DNA of 52,153 bases from Desulfovibrio desulfuricans (GCF_024460775.1 NZ_JANFYZ010000017.1:1-52153), one strand, 5' to 3'; shown: positions 1-8,605, counted from the stretch's first letter. The notes: generated from the letters alone by a model not told the origin. Numbers and translations: made by a program.

Positions 1-586
1 AGGGGGCCTGTTAGGGGCTGCGCCCCTCCTCGGCCCCCTCTGCACTCCCCCCGGAGCACCCCCTGAGGTTATCAGCTTCCACAAAAATGCGAGGGCAACG
101 CGGCCATAGCTGCGGGAGCTTCCTTCACTCGCTGCACTCGTTCAGGTGATCTCCCTCCGCGCCGCGTAAATGCCATAGCCCGCTTTTGCTTTGGATGATT
201 TTCCGTTTCAGCCGGATACCATTAATACAGTTACTGGTTCAGATGCTGGCTTTGTATCATTTTTATTAACTTGTGGGCGTTCGGTGATCACGGAACTGTT
301 AGGTCTATAACTTTTTGTCCACTGTTTTTTGAAATACGTAGACGAAAAAAAGCTCTTTGGATGACCATGCATAGTCCAGATAACAAAAGAAGCGCTTTCT
401 TCACTTTTACTTTACTTTCGGTAAATCTGTGCCCCATTTAACCATAATCAGACGAACACCTCGCGAGTTGTAAAGATATTCCTCGTCATCAGAAGCTGGT
501 CGTGAAGTCGCCTTCCTTAGACTCGCCGGAGCGTAGCGGAGGCGATGGTTAGTGTTGGGCGAATTTGCAAAATACGGTTTTTGCGG

Positions 587-667
587 CCTGACAAGGAAAA
601 ATCCAGTTTCTAAGCGCAGCGTACTTGTGTACGTGAGCATTAAAAACTGGATTTTGACGCAGTCAGG
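587..667. repeat. 81-nt imperfect hairpin element
   Basis: A long imperfect palindrome. Outer arms CCTGAC (587-592) and GTCAGG (662-667), a perfect 12-bp middle stem (598-609 with 644-655) and a tip CGTAC-TTGT-GTACG (620-633) together make a nearly continuous stem of about 40 bp. It lies 4 bases before the 36-bp repeat at 672-707 and downstream of mnmA, so it may end mnmA transcription or be part of a dispersed intergenic repeat. Confidence 0.75.
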
Positions 668-671
668 TCAG

Positions 672-707
672 AAAAGTCGGGTTTGCGTAAATCAGCCTGA
701 CAGGCTC
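672..707 (+). repeat. 36-bp repeat, left copy
   Basis: The 36 bases match the reverse complement of 52111-52146 exactly. They contain the palindrome AGCCTGACAGGCT at 694-706. The hairpin at 587-667 lies beside it. The right copy is cut by the window edge just where the equivalent hairpin would begin. Confidence 0.85.
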
Positions 708-738
708 CCCTATATCCCTAGGGTGCGGTTTTATATTC

Positions 739-1887
739 CTACGCCATCTCTTCAACCACTCCCGCAGCCAGCACGCGGCCTTCTTCGTCATAAACCGCTG
801 CCACTTGTCCGGGAGCCGTAGGAAACTGCGGTTCAGCCAGCATAATGCGCAGACACGCATCCTCTACCTGCACACTCGCGGGGCAGGGGCGCTGCCGATG
901 CCGCAGCCGTACAAGCAACCTGTCAGGCCAAAGATGCGGCGGCAATGCGATATTGGCTGGCCCTGTCACGCAGGTGCGTATGCCCAGCAAAGCACGCGGC
1001 CCAACCACAAGGCTGTTGGTCGCGCTATCCTTGGTCAGCACAAAAAGCGGCTCAGTATGGGCAATGCCAAGGCCCTTGCGCTGCCCCTCCGTATAGCGCC
1101 ACAGCCCTTTGTGTCGGGCTATTTCGCGCCTGTTGCCCGCAGCGTCCTGCAATAGCACTGGCCCCGGCCCCGGTGCGATGGTGCCCGCCGCCTGCCAGTG
1201 CCGCTCCAGAAATGGACGGTAGGCCTCGGCGGCAGACACGCCAGCCTGCGCTACGGGCGGGGCAAAACAGATGTCCTGGCTCTCGGACGGCAGGGGAACT
1301 GCCAGCCCGGCTGCCGCCACAATGGCGCGGGTTTGCTCCTTGTTCTGCCCGTAAAGCGGAAACAGGGCGTGGCTCAGCCGTTGACGCGGCACAAGGCTGA
1401 GAAAATAGCTCTGATCCTTGGCGGCATCCGCAGCGGCGGCAAGCAGGGGATAGGTTTCGGAAGTTTCATCTTCGCCCGCAGTTGCTGGCGAACCCGGGCC
1501 GGGAACAAGGCGGGCATAATGTCCTGTGGCAAGTTTGTCCGCACCGAGAGCCAGGGCGGTGTCGAGCAGCACGCCAAACTTTATGGCTCGGTTGCAGTAT
1601 GAGCAGGGGTTGGGTGTGCGCCCCTGCGCATAGGCTGCGGCAAAGGGGGTCAGCACTTCGCGTTGAAAGGCCTCGCGCAGGTCGGCCACATGCAGGGGAA
1701 CCCCAAGAGTGGCGCAGGCTTCGGCCAGCCCTGCGGGGGCAACGGTTGGGCCGTCCGGCAAAAAAAGACCGTGCAGGGCCAAAACGCGAAAGCCCGCGTT
1801 GTGCAGCATAACCACTGCGCACAGGCTGTCCACGCCGCCGCTCACGGCAACGGCTACAGTAGGGCTATATATATGAGGGGCGTTCAT
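739..1887 (-). CDS. mnmA: tRNA-specific 2-thiouridylase MnmA
   Basis: Cytoplasmic enzyme that adenylates and then thiolates U34 in the wobble position of Lys, Glu and Gln tRNAs, taking sulfur from a relay that begins at a cysteine desulfurase. The 382-residue product has the PP-loop SGGVDS at 16-21, the catalytic cysteine in the TPNPCSYCN segment (C98; C95 is an extra cysteine) and the partner cysteine C207 in SQDICF. The C-terminal half has the GLWRYTEGQRKGLGI block of the family. Length is close to the usual 360-380. I chose the ATG at 1887 because the longer frame adds 40 unlike residues; an AAGGGAG lies about 10 bases upstream. It lies downstream of the amino-acid ABC genes on the same strand, 144 bases away. 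Confidence 0.95.
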   Translation of the reverse strand: MNAPHIYSPTVAVAVSGGVDSLCAVVMLHNAGFRVLALHGLFLPDGPTVAPAGLAEACATLGVPLHVADLREAFQREVLTPFAAAYAQGRTPNPCSYCNRAIKFGVLLDTALALGADKLATGHYARLVPGPGSPATAGEDETSETYPLLAAAADAAKDQSYFLSLVPRQRLSHALFPLYGQNKEQTRAIVAAAGLAVPLPSESQDICFAPPVAQAGVSAAEAYRPFLERHWQAAGTIAPGPGPVLLQDAAGNRREIARHKGLWRYTEGQRKGLGIAHTEPLFVLTKDSATNSLVVGPRALLGIRTCVTGPANIALPPHLWPDRLLVRLRHRQRPCPASVQVEDACLRIMLAEPQFPTAPGQVAAVYDEEGRVLAAGVVEEMA

Positions 1888-2031
1888 GGGCTTGGTCACT
1901 CCCTTGTTGTTGTCGCCGTGGAGGGCGTAGCTGTTGACGCAGCACATAAGGGATGGCGGGAAAGAGGGAGTGGGGGAGGCATGACAGGAGGGAACCCTTG
2001 CGGGCAAAGGCCCCTCCTGCCCAAAAGCGTA

Positions 2032-2778
2032 CTACAGAATCTGATTCAGGAACTGCCGCAGGCGCGGATGGCGGGGGGCAGTGAAAAGCATTTCAGGCTT
2101 GCCCATTTCCACAATCTGGCCCTGATCCATAAAGATGAGGCGGTCGGCGACCGTGCGCGCAAAGCCCATTTCGTGGGTTACGCAAACCATTGTCATGCCT
2201 TCTTCTGCCAGCTTCACCATAACGTCCAGCACTTCGCCCACCATTTCGGGGTCAAGAGCTGATGTGGGTTCATCAAAGAGCATGATGGAGGGCTGCATGG
2301 CCAGGGCGCGCGCAATGGCAACACGCTGCTGCTGCCCACCCGAAAGCATGGCAGGGTACACATTGGCCTTGTCGCTGATGCCGACCTTTTTGAGAAGACC
2401 CAGGGCGCGGGCGTCAGCCTCCTCGCGCGAGAGCTTGCGCAGGTGGCGCGGGGCAAGAGTGAGGTTTTCCAGTACCGTCTTGTGCGGGAAAAGATTGAAC
2501 TGCTGAAAAACCATGCCCAGATTCTGGCGCATCTCGTTGATGTTGTTCTCATCGCTCTGGATATCCTGCCCCTGAACAATGATGCTGCCCTGGTCGATCT
2601 GTTCCAGCCTGTTGATGGAACGCAACAGGGTAGACTTGCCGGAGCCGGAAGGGCCGATAATAACCACACGTTCGCCGGGTGCGATATCCAGGCTCACATC
2701 CTGCAAGGCAGGCAGCGAACCAAAGTACTTCCAGACGTGATTGATGGAGATAATGGGGGCGGCGCTATTTTCCGTCAT
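2032..2778 (-). CDS. Polar amino-acid ABC transporter, ATPase subunit
   Basis: ATP-hydrolysing subunit of an amino-acid importer of the GlnQ/HisP type, working on the inner face of the membrane with the permease encoded just upstream. The 248-residue product has Walker [10 protein letters not shown] at 42-50, a Q-loop, the signature LSGGQQQRV near 145, Walker B ending DEPTSALD near 165, and a switch histidine in CVTHEMGF. Its start overlaps the permease gene end by 14 bases (permease stop at 2765-2767), so the two are probably translationally coupled; no strong Shine-Dalgarno is seen. The family match is certain; the substrate cannot be read from this subunit. Confidence 0.94.
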   Translation of the reverse strand: MTENSAAPIISINHVWKYFGSLPALQDVSLDIAPGERVVIIGPSGSGKSTLLRSINRLEQIDQGSIIVQGQDIQSDENNINEMRQNLGMVFQQFNLFPHKTVLENLTLAPRHLRKLSREEADARALGLLKKVGISDKANVYPAMLSGGQQQRVAIARALAMQPSIMLFDEPTSALDPEMVGEVLDVMVKLAEEGMTMVCVTHEMGFARTVADRLIFMDQGQIVEMGKPEMLFTAPRHPRLRQFLNQIL

Positions 2779-3565
2779 AGTAGTTCAGCCTGGATTCCAT
2801 GATGCTCACAGCCTTGGAGAGCACAAGGGTGATAATGAGATAAATGATTGCCACCATGGTGTAGGTCTCAAAATACAGGTAGGTGGTGCCCACAAAGCTG
2901 CGCGCGCGTTGCATGATGTCCGGCACTGCCATGATGGATACAAGCGAGGTATCCTTGAGCATGGCGATGCATTCGTTGCCCACGGGGGGCAGAATGGTGC
3001 GCATGGCCTGGGGCAGCACCACAAGGCGCATGGTCTGATAGCGGTTGAAGCCCAGTGAACGCGCGGCTTCTGTCTGGCCCTTGTTGATGGCCGTGATGCC
3101 CGCACGGAACACTTCGCCCATGTAGGCGCCGTAGCAAAAACTGATGGCAACCACCGCAGAGGTGACGCCGCTCACCTGCACAAAGCGCGAGAGGGCGTAG
3201 TAGATGTAAAAAATCTGCACCAGCAGGGGGATGCCGCGTATCACTTCCACATAGGTGGAAGCGATGAGATTTATGAGGCGGTTGTCTGAAATGCGACCAA
3301 GACCTGTGAGCAAGCCAAGCGGCACTGCACAGCAGATGGAAAGCATGGTGATCTTGAATGTGATCAGTATGCCGTCCGGCAGGTAAAGCAGAATGCGCAG
3401 GTATGGCTCGGGCCAGAGCGTGCAGAGCGTGAACAGGGTGCCGAGCGCGCCCACAAGGGCGATAGACCATGCGTTTATCAGGCGCCATTCACGCGGGTCG
3501 GGGATGGACGCGCCATCCGTGACCATAATGATGTTGCCTTTGCTTCCATCTTTTTTATCGTGCAT
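2765..3565 (-). CDS. Polar amino-acid ABC transporter, permease
   Basis: Inner-membrane channel of a HisM/GlnP-type importer. The 266-residue product has an N-terminal tail of about 30 polar residues, then several hydrophobic spans, and the EAA loop that docks on the ATPase ([20 protein letters not shown], roughly 165-184). Only one permease gene is present, so the channel is probably a homodimer. The ATG at 3565 follows GAAGGA at good spacing. The gene lies 173 bases after the nearer binding-protein gene, separated by a strong hairpin, and overlaps the ATPase gene. Confidence 0.93.
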   Translation of the reverse strand: MHDKKDGSKGNIIMVTDGASIPDPREWRLINAWSIALVGALGTLFTLCTLWPEPYLRILLYLPDGILITFKITMLSICCAVPLGLLTGLGRISDNRLINLIASTYVEVIRGIPLLVQIFYIYYALSRFVQVSGVTSAVVAISFCYGAYMGEVFRAGITAINKGQTEAARSLGFNRYQTMRLVVLPQAMRTILPPVGNECIAMLKDTSLVSIMAVPDIMQRARSFVGTTYLYFETYTMVAIIYLIITLVLSKAVSIMESRLNYYDGK

Positions 3566-3686
3566 CGCAGTCCTTCATGACAAGGCGTTTGAGGCTGGCG
3601 GCAGGCAACGGCTGGGCCGTGCCGGGATGCCGCGGGTTATAACGGGCTGGCCCTGTGGTGTAAGGCATTGCCCTGGTTTATGCAAT

Positions 3687-3712
3687 GGCTTCCGGACAAA
3701 AGTCCGGAAGCC
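3687..3712 (-). terminator. Intercistronic hairpin between binding protein and permease
   Basis: Perfect 11-bp stem (3687-3697 with 3702-3712) and a 4-base loop, between the binding-protein stop and the permease start. On the minus strand no run of T follows, so it looks like an mRNA-stabilising or partly terminating hairpin rather than a full terminator. Such elements commonly make the binding protein more abundant than the membrane parts. Confidence 0.7.
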
Positions 3713-3738
3713 ACCAAAATATCACGAAAAAAGGCAAA

Positions 3739-4482
3739 TTACTTGGAAGCGCCCATCCACTTCTGGAGCAACTGGGCTTCCACGCCGGAGGCTTTCACGT
3801 CCTTGATGCCCTTGTTCAGCTTTTCCACCAGGTCCTTGCGGCCCTTGCGCACGGTAAAGCCGTAGTATTCCTTTTCTTCTGTCTTGAAGGAAATGTTCAG
3901 CTTGCCGGCGGTGTCGGCCTTTTTGTTGACGTAGTAGAGCGCAACCGGATCATCGCAGATAACGGCGTCAAGGCGGCCGCCCAGCATGTCCTGAATGGCA
4001 AGGCCCACATCGTCGTATTCCTTGAGGTCAACAGTCACGCCAGCCTTGCGGATAACAAACACGCCGGTGGTGCCGATCTGGCCGCCGACCTTCTTGCCCT
4101 TGAGGTCAGCCAGGCTCTTGATGCTCTTGCCAGCGGGCAGCACTACGGCCTGGGCAACTTCATAATAAGGATCAGAGAAGTCAAACTGCTTCTGGCGTTC
4201 TTCGGTGATAGTGGTGGCGGCAGCCACGATGTCGTACTGTCCGGTGGCTACGCCGCCGAAAATGCCGTCCCAGGCGATGTTGCGCACATCAACCTCAAAA
4301 CCGGCGGCCTTGCCAACGGCAGTGATGAAGTCCACATCAAAGCCAATGGGCTGCTTGTTGGCGTCCAGCATTTCCATGGGGGGCCAGGTGCAGTCGGTGG
4401 CCACAATGAATTTTTCAGCAGCCATGGCCTGGCCGCACAAAAGGGAAACGGCAACCAGGGCCAGCAACAGACGACGGATCAT
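3739..4482 (-). CDS. Periplasmic amino-acid-binding protein (copy nearer the permease)
   Basis: Soluble receptor of the ABC importer, family 3 (SBP_bac_3). The 247-residue precursor starts with a signal peptide (MIRRLLLALVAVSLLCGQ, cleavage after AMA). The mature part begins AEKFIVATDCTWPPMEMLD and has the family's GFDVDF, ITEERQKQFDFSDPYY and DDVGLAIQDMLGGRLDAVIC blocks. The ATG at 4482 follows AAGGAG by 5 bases; an in-frame GTG 6 bases earlier is less likely. It is a close paralogue of the next gene, with long stretches identical, so the pair is a tandem duplication. Ligand is probably a polar amino acid, not further defined. Confidence 0.92.
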   Translation of the reverse strand: MIRRLLLALVAVSLLCGQAMAAEKFIVATDCTWPPMEMLDANKQPIGFDVDFITAVGKAAGFEVDVRNIAWDGIFGGVATGQYDIVAAATTITEERQKQFDFSDPYYEVAQAVVLPAGKSIKSLADLKGKKVGGQIGTTGVFVIRKAGVTVDLKEYDDVGLAIQDMLGGRLDAVICDDPVALYYVNKKADTAGKLNISFKTEEKEYYGFTVRKGRKDLVEKLNKGIKDVKASGVEAQLLQKWMGASK

Positions 4483-4501
4483 GTCCACTCCTTAAAATAC
4501 G

Positions 4502-4534
4502 GCGGGGCGCCCAGGACAAGCCCGAACGCCCCGC
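4502..4534 (-). other. Hairpin between the two binding-protein genes
   Basis: GCGGGGCG (from 4502) pairs with CGCCCCGC (ending 4534) around a loop of about 17 bases. It sits in the 64-base gap between the paralogous genes and could protect or separate the two messages. Confidence 0.45.
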
Positions 4535-4546
4535 GAAAACGGAACG

Positions 4547-5290
4547 TTAGTTGGATTTACCAAGCCACTTTTCAGCAATTTTGCGGTCTTCGCCAGAAGC
4601 CTTCACAGCGGCAATGCCCTTGTTCAGCTTTTCCACCAGGTCTTTGCGGCCCTTGCGGACGGTGAAGCCATAGTATTCCTTTTCGTCGGCCTTGAACGAA
4701 ATGTTCAGCTTGCCGGCGGTGTCAGGCTTTTTGTTCACATAGTACATGGCAACCGGATCATCGCAGATAACGGCGTCAAGACGGCCGCCCACGAGATCCT
4801 GAATGGCCAGGCCCACATCGTCATATTCCTTGATATCCGCGTTGACATTGGCCTTGCGCATAACAAAGATGCCGGTGGTGCCGATCTGGCCGCCGACCTT
4901 CTTGCCCTTGAGGTCGGCCAGGGTCTTGATGCTCTTGCCAGCGGGCAGCACCACGGCCTGAACTACTTCATAGTAAGGAGCGGAGAAGTCAAACTGCTTT
5001 TCACGCTCGGGGGTAATGGTCACCGAGGAAGCCACGATGTCGTACTGTCCGGTGGCCACACCGCCAAAAATGCCGTCCCACGCGATGTTGCGCACTTCAA
5101 CCTCAAAGCCTGCGGCTTTGCCCATGGCGCGGAGGTAGTCAGTGGAGAAGCCTTCAGGCTGCTTGTTGGCGTCCAGCATTTCCATGGGGGGCCATGTGCA
5201 GTCGCTGGCCACAATGAATTTTTCGGCGGCAGCCGCCGGCCCGCAGAGCAGGGCAAGGGTAATCAGGGCAAGAATAACACGGCGAAACAT
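4547..5290 (-). CDS. Periplasmic amino-acid-binding protein (upstream paralogue)
   Basis: Second family 3 binding protein, 247 residues, first gene of the transporter operon. Signal peptide MFRRVILALITLALLCGP with cleavage near AAA-AE, then AEKFIVASDCTWPPMEMLD. Most of the rest matches the neighbouring copy, with clustered differences: GFSTDYLRAM against GFDVDFITAV, SSVTITPEREKQ against AATTITEERQKQ, and the C-terminus EDRKIAEKWLGKSN against VEAQLLQKWMGASK. The first two clusters lie close to where family 3 proteins contact ligand, so the copies may differ in specificity. The ATG at 5290 follows AGGAGG by 4 bases; the longer frame upstream is not protein-like. The 248 bases upstream probably hold the operon promoter. 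Confidence 0.92.
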   Translation of the reverse strand: MFRRVILALITLALLCGPAAAAEKFIVASDCTWPPMEMLDANKQPEGFSTDYLRAMGKAAGFEVEVRNIAWDGIFGGVATGQYDIVASSVTITPEREKQFDFSAPYYEVVQAVVLPAGKSIKTLADLKGKKVGGQIGTTGIFVMRKANVNADIKEYDDVGLAIQDLVGGRLDAVICDDPVAMYYVNKKPDTAGKLNISFKADEKEYYGFTVRKGRKDLVEKLNKGIAAVKASGEDRKIAEKWLGKSN

Positions 5291-5538
5291 AGGACCTCCT
5301 AACCAGGTTTCATGATTCAGGCCCGCCGCTGTATGCGTCATGGGGGACGCCTGCGCCGTAATCATGTGGCCGTAATCACTGAAAACGGCTACAGGCTGCG
5401 GCGGTCCGTGGTTCGCCGGTAAGCGCGGGGTGCACCAGTAGAGCGGGCTACCAACCAGAAAAGAGCGTCTCACTTTTTAGCGTTGGCGGCTCCCGGCGTC
5501 AAGCGCTTCGGGCCGTTGGGGCGACAGTTTGCGGGTAT

Positions 5539-6222
5539 TTACCACGCATTTCCGGGGGCTGGGCCTTCGTCTTCGTCGTCAGGGTTTTTTTCGGGGGCGG
5601 AAGGCGCTGCGTGCGCGGTGCGGGCAATGGGGGGTGTGGGCACTACAGCAATGGGCTGGTCGTCCACTTCATCGGCGCGCTCGTCGCGCAGGGCCTGCTG
5701 CAAAAACCAGTCTTCGCGGATGCGCCAGGATGCCGCAGCCGTGTACGCGGGTGAAGAATAGCCCACAGAAAGCACCAAGGTGCGGCGGGCATGTTCCTGC
5801 AAGCGGATGAGCAGGGGGGTAAAGTCCGCATCGCCGGAAAGAATGATGAATTCGTCAAAGTGGGTGGAGTGGGAGAGGTCGTCCATGCAGTCCATCACCA
5901 GATGGATATCGGTGCTGGTCTTGCCGCGGGTGGTCAGCGGCGGGCAGTCCACCACCTGAAATGCGCTGCGGATGAAGGGGTTACGGTATTCCTGATAGCG
6001 TTGGGGGTTCAGGTAGCACATGCGCTTGAGGATGCGGCGGCGCACGCCTTCGCCGTAAAGAATGCGCAGCGCATGGTTTTCAATCCAGCGCACCCACCGG
6101 TATGGAACAGAGCCAAAGGCCCTGGCCGCCTCGGGGTCAATTTCAAGAAAGCGGGTGTAAATATTGTCGAAGTCAACGTAAAGTGCACTGAATACTTCGT
6201 CAAAACCGGTAAATCTGGCCAT
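5539..6222 (-). CDS. NYN-domain (PIN-like) putative nuclease
   Basis: Predicted metal-dependent RNase-type fold of the NYN/LabA (DUF88) family. The 227-residue product has the first acidic motif YVDFDNIY at about 15-22, KTSTDIHLVMDCMD near 100 and ILSGDADFTPLL near 127, which together supply the acidic active-site cluster. The last 45 residues are rich in Pro, Ala, Glu and Asp and probably disordered. The ATG at 6222 follows GAGG by 6 bases. A near-consensus promoter lies just upstream (6257-6285), so it is probably transcribed alone, divergent from the O-antigen ligase. The family is clear; the RNA target is unknown. Confidence 0.85.
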   Translation of the reverse strand: MARFTGFDEVFSALYVDFDNIYTRFLEIDPEAARAFGSVPYRWVRWIENHALRILYGEGVRRRILKRMCYLNPQRYQEYRNPFIRSAFQVVDCPPLTTRGKTSTDIHLVMDCMDDLSHSTHFDEFIILSGDADFTPLLIRLQEHARRTLVLSVGYSSPAYTAAASWRIREDWFLQQALRDERADEVDDQPIAVVPTPPIARTAHAAPSAPEKNPDDEDEGPAPGNAW

Positions 6223-6256
6223 ATTATACCTCAATGGTGAAATAATTTATCGCAAA

Positions 6257-6285
6257 AGTATATTTTGCCTGTTTCCCTAATGCAA
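6257..6285 (-). promoter_or_regulatory. Sigma-70-type promoter for the NYN gene
   Basis: On the minus strand, TTGCAT (6280-6285) and TATACT (6257-6262) are separated by exactly 17 bases, and the start codon lies 35 bases downstream. Confidence 0.7.
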
Positions 6286-6369
6286 GGACTTTACTGCTAC
6301 TTGAATTTATGCCCGCCAACGGATACATCTTGCGCCATAATCTGTATCCAAACAAAGGGCGCATGAGCT

Positions 6370-7722
6370 GTGCTGAATATATTTAATGAAGCAAAAAAAC
6401 GGGGTTTGCACGTACGGGAGCGCCTGCTTTGCGCACTGCGCAATCCGTCTGATGTGCAGTGGAGCCGTTGCCTTTTCTGGTCGTTCTGGATTTCGCTGGC
6501 CTCCTTTCCCATAGGGTACGGCGCGCGTGAGGTCTTGCCAGTCATCTGCTTTATTTTTCTGTTGCTCTTTTATCGCTACAACTGGACAGAAAGCGTTTTG
6601 CACAGGCTTGATGCGCGCCCGCTTTTTTATTGCCTGTGGGGCATGATCGGCATTGGCGTGTTTTTTTCAGAGAACATATGGACTTCGCTTCTTCACGCGG
6701 GCACAGGCATTAACAAGGGTTTTATTCTGCCGTTCATCGGCATGGAATGCGTGCGGAGCGAAAAAGACCTGCGCCGCCTTGTGTGGGCCTGCGTGCTGGC
6801 CTGCTTCTGGGAAGGGCTGGATGGCCTGCATCAGGCGCTGACCGGCACGGATTTCATCATGGGCTACGCCCTTAATGCGGGCAGGCTCACGGGGAGCCTC
6901 GGCGATTATACTGTGGGCAACTACATAGCCCTGGCGCTCATTCCTGCCTTTTCCCTCTGGTTTATCCTGCGCCGTGCCCTCTCGCCTGCGGCTTCGGCCC
7001 TGCTGTGGTTTGCAACGCTCTGGCCCGCGTTTTTTTTGCTGATTGGCGCAAGCAGCCGTAGCGGCGCGCTGGCCGTGGCTGTTTCCTTTGGTTTGTGGGT
7101 TCTGCTGCGCGGAGGCCGTGGACGCTTCAAACTGGCCGTGGGCTCGCTGGGCATTCTGCTGGCTGTGCTCGTGCTACAGGGGCGGGCCGGGCTGGGTGCG
7201 GTGGAGAGCGATGGCCGCTGGAGCCTGTGGCATCTGGCATGGCAGGTGTTTTGCGAGCATCCCTGGCTGGGAGCCGGTGCGGGCCGTTATAATGAGGCCT
7301 TCCGCGCGCTCGGCCTTACGCCTGAAAAAGACGTTATCACCATCAGCCATCCGCACAACCTTTATCTGGATATGCTGTACGCGCATGGTATTGTTGGCTT
7401 TGTGCTGGGCATGATTTTTCTGCTGGGCTTCATATGGTGGGGCTACAAGCGTATACGCCCGCGCCTGCTGGCAGAGCTTGAAAGCAAAAGCCCCAGCAAC
7501 TACTGGCGTATGACCGCCTGGTTCTGGATCGGTTTTGGCGGCTGGCTGGTCAACGGCATCTTTGGGCATGATTTTTACCGCATCTGGTGGCTGGGGCTTG
7601 CCATGAGCCACCTTGGGGTCATGATCGGGGCTGTGGTCAACGGGCAGGATGCCGCACCCGAAGACCTGGCCGAGCAGGCGCGTCAGGATGAAGCCGCAGC
7701 GGTGAGCAAAACATTTTTTTAA
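6370..7722 (+). CDS. O-antigen ligase / Wzy-type polymerase family membrane protein
   Basis: Polytopic inner-membrane protein that joins or polymerises surface polysaccharide on the periplasmic side. The 450-residue product has about ten hydrophobic spans. The Wzy_C core shows SSRSGALAVAVSFGLWVLL near 225 and, in the long periplasmic loop, HPWLGAGAGRYNEAF and SHPHNLYLDMLYAHGIVG, the conserved Arg and His segments of WaaL-like ligases. It starts at GTG 6370 with only a weak AAGGG about 10 bases upstream; no better start was found. It is alone, with no glycosyltransferase neighbours, and ends in a strong terminator. Ligase and polymerase cannot be told apart by sequence. Confidence 0.85.
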   Translation: MLNIFNEAKKRGLHVRERLLCALRNPSDVQWSRCLFWSFWISLASFPIGYGAREVLPVICFIFLLLFYRYNWTESVLHRLDARPLFYCLWGMIGIGVFFSENIWTSLLHAGTGINKGFILPFIGMECVRSEKDLRRLVWACVLACFWEGLDGLHQALTGTDFIMGYALNAGRLTGSLGDYTVGNYIALALIPAFSLWFILRRALSPAASALLWFATLWPAFFLLIGASSRSGALAVAVSFGLWVLLRGGRGRFKLAVGSLGILLAVLVLQGRAGLGAVESDGRWSLWHLAWQVFCEHPWLGAGAGRYNEAFRALGLTPEKDVITISHPHNLYLDMLYAHGIVGFVLGMIFLLGFIWWGYKRIRPRLLAELESKSPSNYWRMTAWFWIGFGGWLVNGIFGHDFYRIWWLGLAMSHLGVMIGAVVNGQDAAPEDLAEQARQDEAAAVSKTFF

Positions 7723-7748
7723 ACAACCGCATACGAGCAAAAGATAAT

Positions 7749-7790
7749 GCGGTTACGCGCACAGGATGCGCGTAACCGCAAAACTTTTTT
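7749..7790. terminator. Terminator between convergent ligase and thyX genes
   Basis: Perfect 12-bp stem (7749-7760 with 7768-7779), 7-base loop, then six T (7785-7790) on the plus strand. It ends the ligase transcript. The opposite strand has a weaker T-rich tail, so it may also serve thyX. Confidence 0.88.
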
Positions 7791-7810
7791 ACAATCCTTG
7801 TGGGGAAGCC

Positions 7811-8605
7811 TTACTGATCGGTAAAGTCTTCCGCGCTGGTCTGCTGCCCGCCATGAGAGCGCAGCATTTCGAGCGCCTGCTCCTTGGTGAGCACGCGGCC
7901 CACGCACCGGGCGTGCTGGCGCTTGTTTTCAGGACAATAGCCCATCTGCACGCAGCTTGGGCCTGCACCGGCAAAGAGGTCGGGCGCGGCCTTGCGGCAA
8001 AGGCGCAGCATCTGCCACGCCAGATGCCGTATTTCGTGCTGGGCATTGCGGCAGCAGCGGATGGCAAACCAGTCGAGCAGGGCGTGGGCATTCATGCCGA
8101 TGATGGCCTTGAATTCCGTGGCCTGAGGCTTCAGGTAGCGCAAATCTTCTTCTGGCAGGCCCGCGTCAAGGCCAGCATCATACCACTGCCGTGAAATGTC
8201 AGCCAGATCGTGCCCGCTGAGGGTTGCCGTGTGCCCGTCGGGCAGGGTCACCTGCGCGGAAAATTCGGCCACGCTGCGCGGATACACCACGGAATAACGG
8301 CGTTTGCCGCCCAGTTCCGCCCGTCCGGATTTTATGAGGTACGAGGCCAGCCGCTTGCGCACAAGCTGGGTTTCGGTAACGCGCGAATAACCCTCAACGC
8401 CAAAGAGAAAAAAGTCGAATTCAAGCGCGGCCCGGTGGCCGGAATCGAGAATATTCTGCACGATCTGGCGCGAGTAGGGCGAGGCCACAATTTCTTCCAG
8501 ATCGCGCTCGCTGCGCACAAATCGGGCGGCGATATCCGTGTAGATTTTTCCGCCGCCTGCCAGCAGCACAACCTTGCCGTTGCCAGTGTATTTTTCGTCA
8601 AGCAT
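7811..8605 (-). CDS. thyX: Flavin-dependent thymidylate synthase ThyX
   Basis: Makes dTMP from dUMP using methylene-tetrahydrofolate, FAD and NADPH. The 264-residue product has the ThyX core: GHRAALEFDFFLFGVEGYSR (57-76) and the signature at 83-95, where RHRxxSxxxxSxR reads RKRLASYLIKSGR, so the middle histidine is lysine (K84). The C-terminal RNAQHEIRHLAWQML block is also typical. I chose the ATG at 8605, which follows AGGCGGAG. The longer frame to 8638 runs into the palindromic element at 8625-8748 and adds residues with no family match. It converges on the O-antigen ligase gene and diverges from trpB. The motif change is unusual and worth testing. Confidence 0.88.
   Translation of the reverse strand: MLDEKYTGNGKVVLLAGGGKIYTDIAARFVRSERDLEEIVASPYSRQIVQNILDSGHRAALEFDFFLFGVEGYSRVTETQLVRKRLASYLIKSGRAELGGKRRYSVVYPRSVAEFSAQVTLPDGHTATLSGHDLADISRQWYDAGLDAGLPEEDLRYLKPQATEFKAIIGMNAHALLDWFAIRCCRNAQHEIRHLAWQMLRLCRKAAPDLFAGAGPSCVQMGYCPENKRQHARCVGRVLTKEQALEMLRSHGGQQTSAEDFTDQ

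Larger units (their letters stand above)
1..738. other. Gene-free left end with hairpins and an AT-rich core
   Basis: No convincing gene lies here. Bases 1-39 fold into a GC-rich hairpin (outer arms 1-8 and 32-39, inner arms 13-17 and 23-27), possibly the terminator of a gene to the left. Roughly 180-480 is clearly richer in A and T than the rest of the window. The only open frame of note (407-640, minus, 77 codons) begins inside the hairpin element at 587-667 and resembles no family I know. The right part carries that hairpin and a 36-bp repeat, listed separately. The stretch could be a decayed gene or old insertion, but nothing in it proves this. Confidence 0.6.

Noticed and set aside
3685..4665. 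Long plus-strand open frame across the binding-protein genes
   Set aside because: It is antisense to a clear binding-protein gene; composition (many His, Gly) is typical of shadow frames and it has no ribosome site.
6363..6386. Seven-codon open frame just before the O-antigen ligase
   Set aside because: Too short and without a clear ribosome site; the ligase GTG lies inside it in another frame, but nothing shows it is translated.
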